46,964 nucleotides of DNA from an uncultured Clostridia bacterium (GTDB lineage: Bacteria > Bacillota > Clostridia > Christensenellales > Christensenellaceae). A program made the position numbers and the translations under genes. The DNA lies in contig CALVMT010000084.1 in assembly GCA_944347775.1 (NCBI GenBank), positions 1 through 46,964 on the forward strand, in the 5' to 3' direction. Shown here one piece after another: positions 15,961-23,149 of the stretch. The stretch's first letter is position 1. Every line of letters starts with the position of its first letter. A model generated the notes under the pieces. The model searched no databases and was not told the DNA's origin. It saw only the letters and a program-made list of their open reading frames with translations.

Positions 15961-17745
15961 ATGAAGGAGAATATGAAAGAAAAATTATCATCTATGTGTA
16001 AAACCATGAGGAATAAATGTTCCTCATGTATTGCAAAAATCCAAAACTTTTTTTCTAAAAGAAAGTCAGGTCATTATGCAACAACATCGAAGGTAAAAGT
16101 ATCCGACAGGACAACCGCTCGTCGACCGCTTGTACATCAGGTATCGAATAGACATCATTCTTTTTCCGAATGGGGTCCTGCTCATACAGTCATTTCTATG
16201 TTTCGTAATTTATCGAATTACTACCATAGTTTAGGAAGACATCGGTTGCTTTACGTATTAACAGCATGCCTTCTGTTAATAATGACTCCCTTTTCTATTG
16301 CATTTTGTATCCCGTTTAACTCTGCTTCCGCTGGAACAGACGTTTCGTTACATATCAATAGTTCCGGCGTTCTGTCAGCGGCAGAAGTAGAAGCTTCCGA
16401 ACCGACCAAAATTTATTCCGCAGAGCCTGGTTTTGTCAATGACGTTGTCATAGATATACAAGAGAGGCTTATGGAATTATCCTATATGGGAGAAGATGAG
16501 CCTTCAAATTACTATGGAGATGAAACGGTCGAAGCCATTAAACGTTTCCAGCGTACACATGGTTTAGAGATGACAGGGGTTGCTGATTATGTTACTTTTG
16601 ATCTGTTATTTTCTGACGAGGCTAAGCCTTATGCCGTTACTAAAGGTGCAGAAGGCGAAGATGTATTAGAATTGCAGTTACGTTTAGTGGAACTCGGGTA
16701 TCTTGAGGAAGCCAATGGTATTTTTGATGATGCCACCACAAGTGCAGTAGAACTATTCCAGCAGAGGAATGCTCTTTCTGTCGATGGTACAATTGGTCAA
16801 AAAACAAGAGAAGCATTGTATTCCGATGATGTTAATGCATACGCATTATATCTTGGAGAAGAAAGTAGTGAAATTCTTTCTTTACAACAGCGTCTTTCCA
16901 CGCTTGGTTATCTTACTACTACTCCAGATGGCAAATATGGCCAAGATACCGTCTCTGCAGTTAAACGTTTTCAGGAACGAAACGGTTTGATTTCTGATGG
17001 ATATTTGGGCAATGCAACCAAACAACTGCTTCTTTCAGACAGTGCTCAGGCAAATAGTATTAGTTTAGGCGATAGCGGTAACGATGTGACCCGCATTCAG
17101 GAACGTCTAGTTGCATTAGGTTATATGCGTAGTGCAACAGGTTATTTTGGCGAAAATACCGTATCTGCTCTAAAATCTTTCCAAAAGCGTAATGGGCTTA
17201 CTGCAGATGGTAAATTTGGTGTTTCAACAAATCATAAATTGTTTTCTGATTCAGCCATTAAAGCCGCCTCTTCGAGTAGCAGCAATACGAGCAATAGCAG
17301 CAATAATAACAGCAGTAGCAGTAGTAATAATAGTAGCAGCAGTAGCAGTAATAACAATAGTAATTACGAATATTCAGGATCTGGTAGTGTTTCTGCCTTA
17401 ATAAAAGCTGCAGAATCCCGACTTGGATGTAAATATGTATTGGGTGCAAAAGGACCAAACCAATTTGACTGTTCAGGGCTGGTTTATTGGTGTTTGAATA
17501 ACGCTGGCGTTAAGCAAAGTTATATGACTTCTTCTGGTTGGAGAAACTGTTCTAAATATCAAAGAATTACTAGCCGGAGTCAGGTAAAGGCCGGAGATAT
17601 TCTTGTCTTTACAGGGCATGTTGGTATTGCTGTTAGCAATAGTATGATGATTGATGCTTCAACAAGTAATGGCAAAGTTGTTAAGCGCTCATCTTATGGT
17701 TCTTATTGGGATTCGCGTTGGATTTGCGCGTATAGAATATTCTGA
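15961..17745 (+). CDS. Membrane-anchored NlpC/P60 peptidoglycan hydrolase with four peptidoglycan-binding repeats
   Basis: A 594-residue envelope enzyme. Order of parts: a basic, Cys-containing cytoplasmic N-terminus (1-95); one membrane segment (about 97-118, LYVLTACLLLIMTPFSIAF); four PG_binding_1 repeats of about 70 residues (starting near 158, 225, 295 and 365), each with the Q-RL--LGY and AV--FQ-R-GL pattern; a Ser/Asn linker (about 436-468); and a C-terminal NlpC/P60 cysteine peptidase. Catalytic Cys504 (FDCSGL) and His553 (TGHVGI) are present; the third polar residue is probably Asp in MIDAS. The family cleaves peptide stems of peptidoglycan. The start could also be the ATG at 15973; both have an AAGGAG or AGGAA too close. 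A terminator follows. Confidence 0.9.
   Translation: MKENMKEKLSSMCKTMRNKCSSCIAKIQNFFSKRKSGHYATTSKVKVSDRTTARRPLVHQVSNRHHSFSEWGPAHTVISMFRNLSNYYHSLGRHRLLYVLTACLLLIMTPFSIAFCIPFNSASAGTDVSLHINSSGVLSAAEVEASEPTKIYSAEPGFVNDVVIDIQERLMELSYMGEDEPSNYYGDETVEAIKRFQRTHGLEMTGVADYVTFDLLFSDEAKPYAVTKGAEGEDVLELQLRLVELGYLEEANGIFDDATTSAVELFQQRNALSVDGTIGQKTREALYSDDVNAYALYLGEESSEILSLQQRLSTLGYLTTTPDGKYGQDTVSAVKRFQERNGLISDGYLGNATKQLLLSDSAQANSISLGDSGNDVTRIQERLVALGYMRSATGYFGENTVSALKSFQKRNGLTADGKFGVSTNHKLFSDSAIKAASSSSSNTSNSSNNNSSSSSNNSSSSSSNNNSNYEYSGSGSVSALIKAAESRLGCKYVLGAKGPNQFDCSGLVYWCLNNAGVKQSYMTSSGWRNCSKYQRITSRSQVKAGDILVFTGHVGIAVSNSMMIDASTSNGKVVKRSSYGSYWDSRWICAYRIF
17266..17365 (+). repeat. Low-complexity AGT/AGC/AAT triplet tract coding for a Ser/Asn linker
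   Basis: About 100 bases of almost pure AGY and AAY codons inside the NlpC/P60 gene, encoding the flexible linker between binding repeats and catalytic domain. Such triplet tracts can change length in frame by slippage. Confidence 0.85.
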
Positions 17746-17761
17746 TTTTAATTAATACTAT

Positions 17762-17797
17762 AAAAATAAGGCAGTAACTGCCTTATTTTTATTTTTT
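17762..17797 (+). terminator. Terminator of the NlpC/P60 gene
   Basis: AAAATAAGGCAG pairs with CTGCCTTATTTT around TAA, followed by a long T-rich run. Confidence 0.9.
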
Positions 17798-17946
17798 TAC
17801 ATAAAAGATAAATGTGCGGTGCGATATTACGCTATACATACAAAATTAATTTTTTAAACATCAGGATCATAAAGAATTGTTCTCTTTTTATTTATTGGCA
17901 ATCATTTTTATTCGGCAATTTCCCTCTCATTTAATTATGTCATAAA
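17798..17946. other. Short spacer between convergent genes, no gene seen
   Basis: The gene-free interval 17746-18068 holds two terminators facing each other (17762-17797 and 17947-17986). Between them there is AT-rich sequence with no ORF or RNA that I can recognise. Confidence 0.6.
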
Positions 17947-17986
17947 AAAGAAAAACGGTATAGAAAACTATACCGTTTTTCTTTAA
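17947..17986 (-). terminator. Terminator of the sugar operon
   Basis: AAGAAAAACGGTATAG pairs with CTATACCGTTTTTCTT around AAAA; on the minus strand it ends in TTTTTCTTTTTT. It lies about 85 bases after the isomerase stop codon. Confidence 0.9.
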
Positions 17987-18068
17987 ATAGTTACATTTAT
18001 CATATACCTTATTTATGACAGCATTCATATACACTATTCATTTATTTTAAACAATTCATAAAAGAAAT

Positions 18069-19034
18069 TTATGCCCAAAACATTCCCTGCGGAGCTTCTT
18101 TCATCACACATTGTTTTAAGGTATTAATCGCTGTATCCAAACCCTCCAATTTACTCATCAGAGCATCTTCATGTTCAACACTCATCACTTTATCATATCC
18201 GGCAAGACGCAATTCTGCAACAATATTTCTCCAGAATAATAAATCATGCCCACAACCAACAGAACGGAATCTCCAAGAACGATCCTCCGAATAATGGCGC
18301 GTATCCAAAACACCATTAATTGCTTTATTATACTCATCCACTTTAGTATCTTTTGCATGGAAATGATAGATTGCATGATGTTTTCCCAATTCACGAATTG
18401 CCGCAACAGGATCTACACCTTGCCAAATCAAATGACTCGGATCAAAATTTGCGCCAACAACAGGCCCAACTGCTTTGCGCAGCTTTAATAATGTATATGG
18501 ATTATAGACACAAAATCCCGGATGCATTTCAAAAGCTATTTTGGAGACACCATATTTTTTCGCCTCTTCAACTTTTTTCTGCCAGTAGGGTATCAGTACT
18601 TTGTTCCACTGCCAATCTAATATTTCAAGGTAATCATCCGGCCATGAACAGGTAACCCAATTGGGCTTTTGACTTGTTTCACTATCCCCGGGGCAGCCGG
18701 AAAAAGTAACAATTGTATCTATCCCCATTTTTTGCGCCAATTTAAAGGCTTTTGTCAGTTCTTTATCTGCAAAATCCGCAATTTCTTTATTTGGATGCAC
18801 AGGATTATTATGTGTAGATAAAGCACAGATGCTCATCTGATATTTCTTCAACGTATTCATAAATTCCTGGTATTTGTTTTCATCATACAACAAAATATCA
18901 GGATCACAATGTTTTTTCCCCGGCGAACCGCCGCAGCCCATCTCAATAGAATAGACCTCTCGCGCTGAAAGAATTTGACACATCTCCTCTAACGATTCTG
19001 TTTGAAAAACAGGGTTCATTACTGCAATATACAT
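18069..19034 (-). CDS. Sugar phosphate isomerase/epimerase (xylose-isomerase-like TIM barrel)
   Basis: A 321-residue TIM-barrel protein of the AP_endonuc_2/IolE-like superfamily. Metal and substrate residues can be seen in FEMHPGFCVYN (about residues 167-177), GANFDPSHLIWQG (about 193-205), IYHFHAKDTKV (about 217-227) and the late SVEHEDALM (about 283-291), giving the expected Glu, Asp, His, Glu/His pattern. An opening GCGGSPGKKHCDPD segment lies near residue 34. Substrate is unknown. It is the third gene of an operon with a LacI regulator and a Gfo/Idh/MocA dehydrogenase, so the pair probably oxidises and isomerises an inositol- or hexose-like sugar. AAGGAAGG precedes the ATG. Confidence 0.85.
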   Translation of the reverse strand: MYIAVMNPVFQTESLEEMCQILSAREVYSIEMGCGGSPGKKHCDPDILLYDENKYQEFMNTLKKYQMSICALSTHNNPVHPNKEIADFADKELTKAFKLAQKMGIDTIVTFSGCPGDSETSQKPNWVTCSWPDDYLEILDWQWNKVLIPYWQKKVEEAKKYGVSKIAFEMHPGFCVYNPYTLLKLRKAVGPVVGANFDPSHLIWQGVDPVAAIRELGKHHAIYHFHAKDTKVDEYNKAINGVLDTRHYSEDRSWRFRSVGCGHDLLFWRNIVAELRLAGYDKVMSVEHEDALMSKLEGLDTAINTLKQCVMKEAPQGMFWA

Positions 19035-19058
19035 GCTTTTTTTACCTTCCTTCTTTAT

Positions 19059-20141
19059 TTAATCAAAATAAATCGTTTTTCCCGTCTTGGCTGAGCGGTA
19101 AATTGCTTCTAAAATTTGTGTGACAACCAACGCCTGTTCCGGCTTTACAACCTGATCTACCCCATCTTTTACAACATGATAAAAGACGTCCTGCTCTACA
19201 TCAGGTGCATCTTCTCCTTCTCCGTCATAAAAAGCAACACCAGCCGGATCCAACGCCGGAATCTCTACGACTTGTTTATTATACTTTATTGTATTAATGC
19301 GTAAACCGTCTTTCATATCTGCGCCTGCTTTGGTTCCGCAAAGAGAAGTCTTGGCTTCATCAACATCCAGCGTATTTAATGCCCAACTGGCTTCCAAAAC
19401 AATTGTAGCCCCATTTTTCATTTTAATAAAACCAAATGCGGAATCTTCCACCGTAAACTTATCACGATCCCAATCACCCCAAGCATTACCGGTATTGGTT
19501 TGATCACTTAACTTTTTAAAAGTTGAGCCCGTTACAGATGCAGGTTCATAGTTATTCATCATCCATAACGTAAGATCTAGCGCATGTGTTCCAATATCAA
19601 TTAATGGTCCACCACCTTGTTCCTCTTCATTAAGAAAAACTCCCCAAGTGGGCACAGCCCGGCGGCGAAGCGCATGTGCTTTAGCATAATATATTTCCCC
19701 AAGATCTCCATTTTCACATGCAGCTTTCAGATATCGAGAATCTGGACGATATCGGTTTTGATAACCGATATTTAAAATTTTTCCGGTTTCTTTTGCCGTT
19801 TTAACCATTTCCACCGCATCTGCATAAGTCTTTGCCATCGGTTTTTCACACATAACATCTTTTCCTGCTTTCATTGCATCAATTGAAATAAAACTGTGCG
19901 AACGATTGGGCGTCAAGACATATACCGCTTCAATATCTTTTTCTTTTTCAAGAAGTTCTTTGTAATCTGTATAAACACGCGTATTTTCTGTACCGTATTC
20001 TTCTTTTGCTTTAATCGCCCTTTCCTCCAACAGGTCACATACTGCCGCAATTTCAAATTTCCCATTTTTTTTCATTGCAGGCAAATGCTTCCCATTTGCA
20101 ATGCCGCCGCATCCAATAATACCAACTTTTAATTTTTCCAT
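19059..20141 (-). CDS. Gfo/Idh/MocA family NAD(P)-dependent sugar dehydrogenase
   Basis: A 360-residue oxidoreductase. The N-terminal Rossmann fold opens with KVGIIGCGGIANGKHLPAM. The family EKP motif appears in DVMCEKPMAKTYADAVEM (about residues 93-110), where the lysine is catalytic. The C-terminal alpha/beta domain contains GGGPLIDIGTHALDLTLWMM (about 176-195), with the conserved D-GTH-D signature. The ATG at 20141 is chosen since AAGGAG is 8 bases upstream; the longer ORF starts at GTG 20147 only 2 bases from it. It lies between the LacI gene and the isomerase with short gaps, so it is operonic. The actual sugar is unknown. Confidence 0.9.
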   Translation of the reverse strand: MEKLKVGIIGCGGIANGKHLPAMKKNGKFEIAAVCDLLEERAIKAKEEYGTENTRVYTDYKELLEKEKDIEAVYVLTPNRSHSFISIDAMKAGKDVMCEKPMAKTYADAVEMVKTAKETGKILNIGYQNRYRPDSRYLKAACENGDLGEIYYAKAHALRRRAVPTWGVFLNEEEQGGGPLIDIGTHALDLTLWMMNNYEPASVTGSTFKKLSDQTNTGNAWGDWDRDKFTVEDSAFGFIKMKNGATIVLEASWALNTLDVDEAKTSLCGTKAGADMKDGLRINTIKYNKQVVEIPALDPAGVAFYDGEGEDAPDVEQDVFYHVVKDGVDQVVKPEQALVVTQILEAIYRSAKTGKTIYFD

Positions 20142-20196
20142 ACCCACAACTCCTTTTTATTTCAATAATAAAGCTAAAATAACTACTAACATCAAC

Positions 20197-21219
20197 TTAT
20201 ACAGATAAACGGGTAGAATCCCGCTCTACTAATTCATGCTTAAGCACTATACTTTTGGTTACATGACCGCTTATACGCTCAAATAATAATTCCATTGCAG
20301 TTAAACCAATCATATATTGGGGTTGCCCAATTGTCGTCAGGGATGGTTGATATACTTCGCTCATTGCGGTATTATCAAACCCAACAACAAAAATATCCTC
20401 AGGTACACGAATTCCTCTTACCTTCAGTGCTCGAATTGCCCCTATTGCTCCTGCATCGGAAAATGCAAAAATTGCATCCGGCAATCTTTTTAATTTCAAA
20501 ATATCCCAAACACTGCTGGCGCCATCTTTATAAGTCAAACCTTTTGGAAAGAAAAGCGTTGTATCTACCGAAATGTGCGCCTCTTCCAAAGCTTTTTTAT
20601 AGCCTATTTCCCGCAAAGCAGCTGATCCATATTGATGAATTTTTTGATCGGTTTTTTTTAAATCAAAATTGACACCCATAAGCGCAATTCGACGTTTCCC
20701 TCGCTCAATCAAAAATCGAGTAGCATCATAAGCTGCTTGAATATTATCAATGCTAACACATGAAATTTCGGTATCTTCAACCGGTTCACACGCACATACA
20801 ACAGGGTAATTACGGTTGAGTTCACTGATTTGCTCTTCTGCATGCAGTGTGGTCATAAAAATTGCACCATCAACAATTTTGGTCTGTATCATTGTAATTG
20901 CTTCTAAAATATTTTTTTGAAGATTACGAGTTGTCATCATCAATACATTGTAATCAAACTCTCTCGCTTTATCTTCAATCCCCTGTACAACACGCGAGTA
21001 AAATTGATTAGAAATTGTGTTTAAAACTACTAAAATCCGTTTTGTTTGATGTTGTCGAAGATTTTTTCCTAAAAAATTCGGTGTGTAATTCAACGCCTGT
21101 ACTGCTTTCAACACCTGTTCTTGGGTCTTTTTTTTTACACTTTGTGGCTGATTGAGAACCCGAGATACAGTTGCTACAGAAACGCCCGCATAATGCGCTA
21201 CTTCTTTCATTGTCGCCAT
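20197..21219 (-). CDS. LacI-family transcriptional regulator
   Basis: A 340-residue regulator. Residues 1-48 form the LacI helix-turn-helix and hinge: MATMKEVAHYAGVSVATVSR, then VLNQPQSVKKKT and YTPN. The effector-binding domain (about 60-335) is of periplasmic-binding type, with FVVGFDNTAMSEVYQPSLTTIGQP near the C-terminus. GGAGG lies 8 bases before the ATG. It is the first gene of the operon with dehydrogenase and isomerase, and a perfect LacI-type palindrome covers the start of its own transcript (21242-21257), which indicates autoregulation and control of the operon. The inducer is probably a sugar or derivative handled by those enzymes. Confidence 0.95.
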   Translation of the reverse strand: MATMKEVAHYAGVSVATVSRVLNQPQSVKKKTQEQVLKAVQALNYTPNFLGKNLRQHQTKRILVVLNTISNQFYSRVVQGIEDKAREFDYNVLMMTTRNLQKNILEAITMIQTKIVDGAIFMTTLHAEEQISELNRNYPVVCACEPVEDTEISCVSIDNIQAAYDATRFLIERGKRRIALMGVNFDLKKTDQKIHQYGSAALREIGYKKALEEAHISVDTTLFFPKGLTYKDGASSVWDILKLKRLPDAIFAFSDAGAIGAIRALKVRGIRVPEDIFVVGFDNTAMSEVYQPSLTTIGQPQYMIGLTAMELLFERISGHVTKSIVLKHELVERDSTRLSV

Positions 21220-21241
21220 ATCATATTCCTCCCAGCCAATT

Positions 21242-21257
21242 TTGTAATCGATTACAA
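21242..21257. promoter_or_regulatory. LacI-type operator, perfect 16-bp palindrome
   Basis: TTGTAATCGATTACAA is a perfect palindrome with the central CG typical of LacI/GalR family sites. It lies 4 bases downstream of the -10 element of the operon promoter, so binding would block initiation. Confidence 0.88.
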
Positions 21258-21261
21258 TTAA

Positions 21262-21290
21262 AATATACTATACAAAAATAAAAAACACAA
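21262..21290 (-). promoter_or_regulatory. Promoter of the lacI-type sugar operon
   Basis: On the minus strand TTGTGT (21285-21290), 17-base spacer, TATATT (21262-21267). Confidence 0.75.
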
Positions 21291-21311
21291 TCTTTTTTCA
21301 AAAGAAAATCA

Positions 21312-21341
21312 TTGTATATTTTTTATTTATTCTGATAGAAT
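21312..21341 (+). promoter_or_regulatory. Promoter of the GNAT gene
   Basis: TTGTAT (21312-21317), 18-base spacer, TAGAAT (21336-21341), about 40 bases before the ATG at 21383, which has TAGGAG upstream. Confidence 0.65.
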
Positions 21342-21382
21342 AGTGATAAATTTAGCTATATTTTATTTTAGGAGAAATAACT

Positions 21383-21970
21383 ATGCTGGATAAAAGTGTT
21401 CCGTATGTAAATATACTGATGTGTCGTCCGCCGGAAGCAAAAAAAGTGAATTTTACATTGCCCGAATCTTTTTCCTATGCCATGTATCAGCCAGGAGATG
21501 AAAAAGACTGGGCGGAAATTGAGACCTCCGTTTTGGAATTTGACCGAAGCGTGGATGCCTTGTGTTTTTTTCAGGACTATTTCATGGGTTCAGTACGCGA
21601 ATTGGAACGCCGCTGTCTATTTATTCAAAATGCGGAAAAGAAAAAAATTGCAACAGCTACAATATGGTGGGAATATTCAGGAATGCGAAGAGATCCTTGG
21701 GTTTCCTGGGTTGCCGTACGCCCTGAATACCAGGGTCTCGGACTCAGCAAAGCGTTAATGTCCAGATTATTGGATATAACAGAAAAAATTGAAGGCAAAC
21801 GAAATATCTACCTTCACACACAATCTTGGAGTCATCGTGCGGTCAAGGTTTATGAAAAATTTGGATTTCAGATTACACGTGAACCAAATCTTTTTAAATA
21901 TGCAAATGACCAATATGAAGAAGCAATTAAACTTCTTTCTAAAATTTATAGTAATTATCCTAACCGATAA
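21383..21970 (+). CDS. GNAT family N-acetyltransferase
   Basis: A 195-residue protein. The acetyl-CoA binding part is clear: WVAVRPEYQGLGLSKALM (about residues 110-127) has the VxPxxQGxGLxKxLM pattern, and IYLHTQSWSHRAVKVYEKFGF (about 146-166) is the typical end of the fold. The N-terminal third (about 1-60) is less typical and may hold substrate residues. Substrate unknown. It is divergent from the LacI operon and upstream of the aldolase gene, which has its own promoter. Confidence 0.85.
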   Translation: MLDKSVPYVNILMCRPPEAKKVNFTLPESFSYAMYQPGDEKDWAEIETSVLEFDRSVDALCFFQDYFMGSVRELERRCLFIQNAEKKKIATATIWWEYSGMRRDPWVSWVAVRPEYQGLGLSKALMSRLLDITEKIEGKRNIYLHTQSWSHRAVKVYEKFGFQITREPNLFKYANDQYEEAIKLLSKIYSNYPNR

Positions 21971-21986
21971 ATAACTTAAAATATAC

Positions 21987-22015
21987 TTGTTGCATTTGTT
22001 TTTCTTTGCTATAAT
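21987..22015 (+). promoter_or_regulatory. Promoter of the class II aldolase
   Basis: TTGTTG (21987-21992), 17-base spacer, TATAAT (22010-22015). A GTAAT/ATTAC inverted repeat follows at the expected transcription start. Confidence 0.75.
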
Positions 22016-22022
22016 AAGTAAC

Positions 22023-22037
22023 AGTAATTTGATTACT
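22023..22037. promoter_or_regulatory. Inverted repeat at the aldolase transcription start, possible operator
   Basis: AGTAAT-TTG-ATTACT is a perfect 6+3+6 inverted repeat placed 7 bases after the -10. Its half sites resemble those of the LacI operator at 21242 but the centre is one base longer, so binding by the same protein is uncertain. Confidence 0.5.
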
Positions 22038-22100
22038 ATCAGAATAAAAAGGGTTCCCCTTTTTCTATTATATCTATTGTTGAAAGGACAAAGAGGTAAA

Positions 22101-22979
22101 ATGTTAGTATCAATGAAAGAAATTCTTGATCGTGCCAGCAAAGAAAACTATGGCGTGGCTGCTCCCAATGTATGTAGTGAACTTGATGCAAGAGCTGTTA
22201 TTGAAATTGCGGAGGAATTGCGTGCTCCAATTATTTTGGATGTTGCTCATGGTGCAACGCCTGACATTAAATTTCTTGGTAGCTATTTGACTATCCTCGC
22301 CGACAAAGCAAATGTCCCTGTTGCGATAAACTTGGATCACGGTGCTACCTATGAACACGCGATTGATGCCATTGCATCTGGTTTTACTTCTATAATGGTA
22401 GACCGTTCTAGTTTGCCTTATGAAGAAAATGTCGCCCAAGTAAAAGAATTAGTAAAAGTTGCTCATGCAACCGGAGTCAGTGTTGAAGCTGAGCTTGGTC
22501 ATGTTGGGCAAGGTGATAATTATGCTGTAGATGGAAAACAAGCTTTAACTGACCCTGCTGAAGCGAAAAAATATATTGAGGAAACCGGTATCGACATGCT
22601 CGCTGTCGCAATTGGTACTGCACATGGTGAGTATATCGGCACTCCTCATATTGATTTCGAACGTTTGACTGCAATTAAGCAAGCTGTTGGCCAGGATTTT
22701 CCTCTGGTGTTGCATGGTGGTTCTGGATCCGGAGATGAAAATTTAGCAAAAGCTTGTCGGATGGGAATTAACAAGGTTAATATTTACACAGATTTAGCCA
22801 AGTCGGCCGTCAAAAAAGTTAAGGAAATGCCAAAACCAGGGATGATATGGTCCGCAATTATTGCTGGAATTAAGGAACAGATTGGTTATTACATCGAATT
22901 GTTCGGGGGCAAGGGTAAAGCATGGGTTCCTGCAGATAAAGGTGTTTCCGGAACTATTGTTGATATGATTGAAAAATAA
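22101..22979 (+). CDS. Class II (zinc) ketose-bisphosphate aldolase
   Basis: A 292-residue class II aldolase of the fructose/tagatose-bisphosphate family. It cleaves a ketose bisphosphate to dihydroxyacetone phosphate and an aldehyde. Zinc ligands and catalytic residues are visible: NLDHGATYEH (about residues 77-86), the AIGTAHGEYIG histidine (about 170-180) and VLHGGSGSGDE (about 202-212). The NKVNIYTDL phosphate-binding segment follows. Specificity between fructose, tagatose or another sugar cannot be settled. The start at ATG 22101 has AGAGGT 4 bases before it; an upstream in-frame extension overlaps the promoter. Separate promoter and terminator. Confidence 0.92.
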   Translation: MLVSMKEILDRASKENYGVAAPNVCSELDARAVIEIAEELRAPIILDVAHGATPDIKFLGSYLTILADKANVPVAINLDHGATYEHAIDAIASGFTSIMVDRSSLPYEENVAQVKELVKVAHATGVSVEAELGHVGQGDNYAVDGKQALTDPAEAKKYIEETGIDMLAVAIGTAHGEYIGTPHIDFERLTAIKQAVGQDFPLVLHGGSGSGDENLAKACRMGINKVNIYTDLAKSAVKKVKEMPKPGMIWSAIIAGIKEQIGYYIELFGGKGKAWVPADKGVSGTIVDMIEK

Positions 22980-22996
22980 AGAAAAATCTTTTAAAA

Positions 22997-23025
22997 AAGA
23001 AAGGGAAGCCCCCTTTCTTTTTTTG
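22997..23025 (+). terminator. Terminator of the aldolase gene
   Basis: AAGAAAGGG pairs with CCCTTTCTT around a short loop, followed by a T run. Confidence 0.88.
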
Positions 23026-23065
23026 TAAAGTTTTATCTTTTAGTTTTGTATATTAAGGAAACGCC

Positions 23066-23094
23066 TTGTAAATTTTTTGTGTATGAATTAAAAT
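23066..23094 (+). promoter_or_regulatory. Promoter of the membrane pyrophosphatase
   Basis: TTGTAA (23066-23071), 17-base spacer, TAAAAT (23089-23094). The start codon is at 23150, preceded by GGGAGG. Confidence 0.7.
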
Positions 23095-23149
23095 GTATGT
23101 GGTGATATTTGCTTTTATATATCATGAGATTTGATTTAGGGAGGTTTAT

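Noticed and set aside
17266-17365. CRISPR-like or tandem repeat array
   Set aside because: It is a triplet tract in frame with the NlpC/P60 gene that encodes a Ser/Asn linker; there are no spacers.
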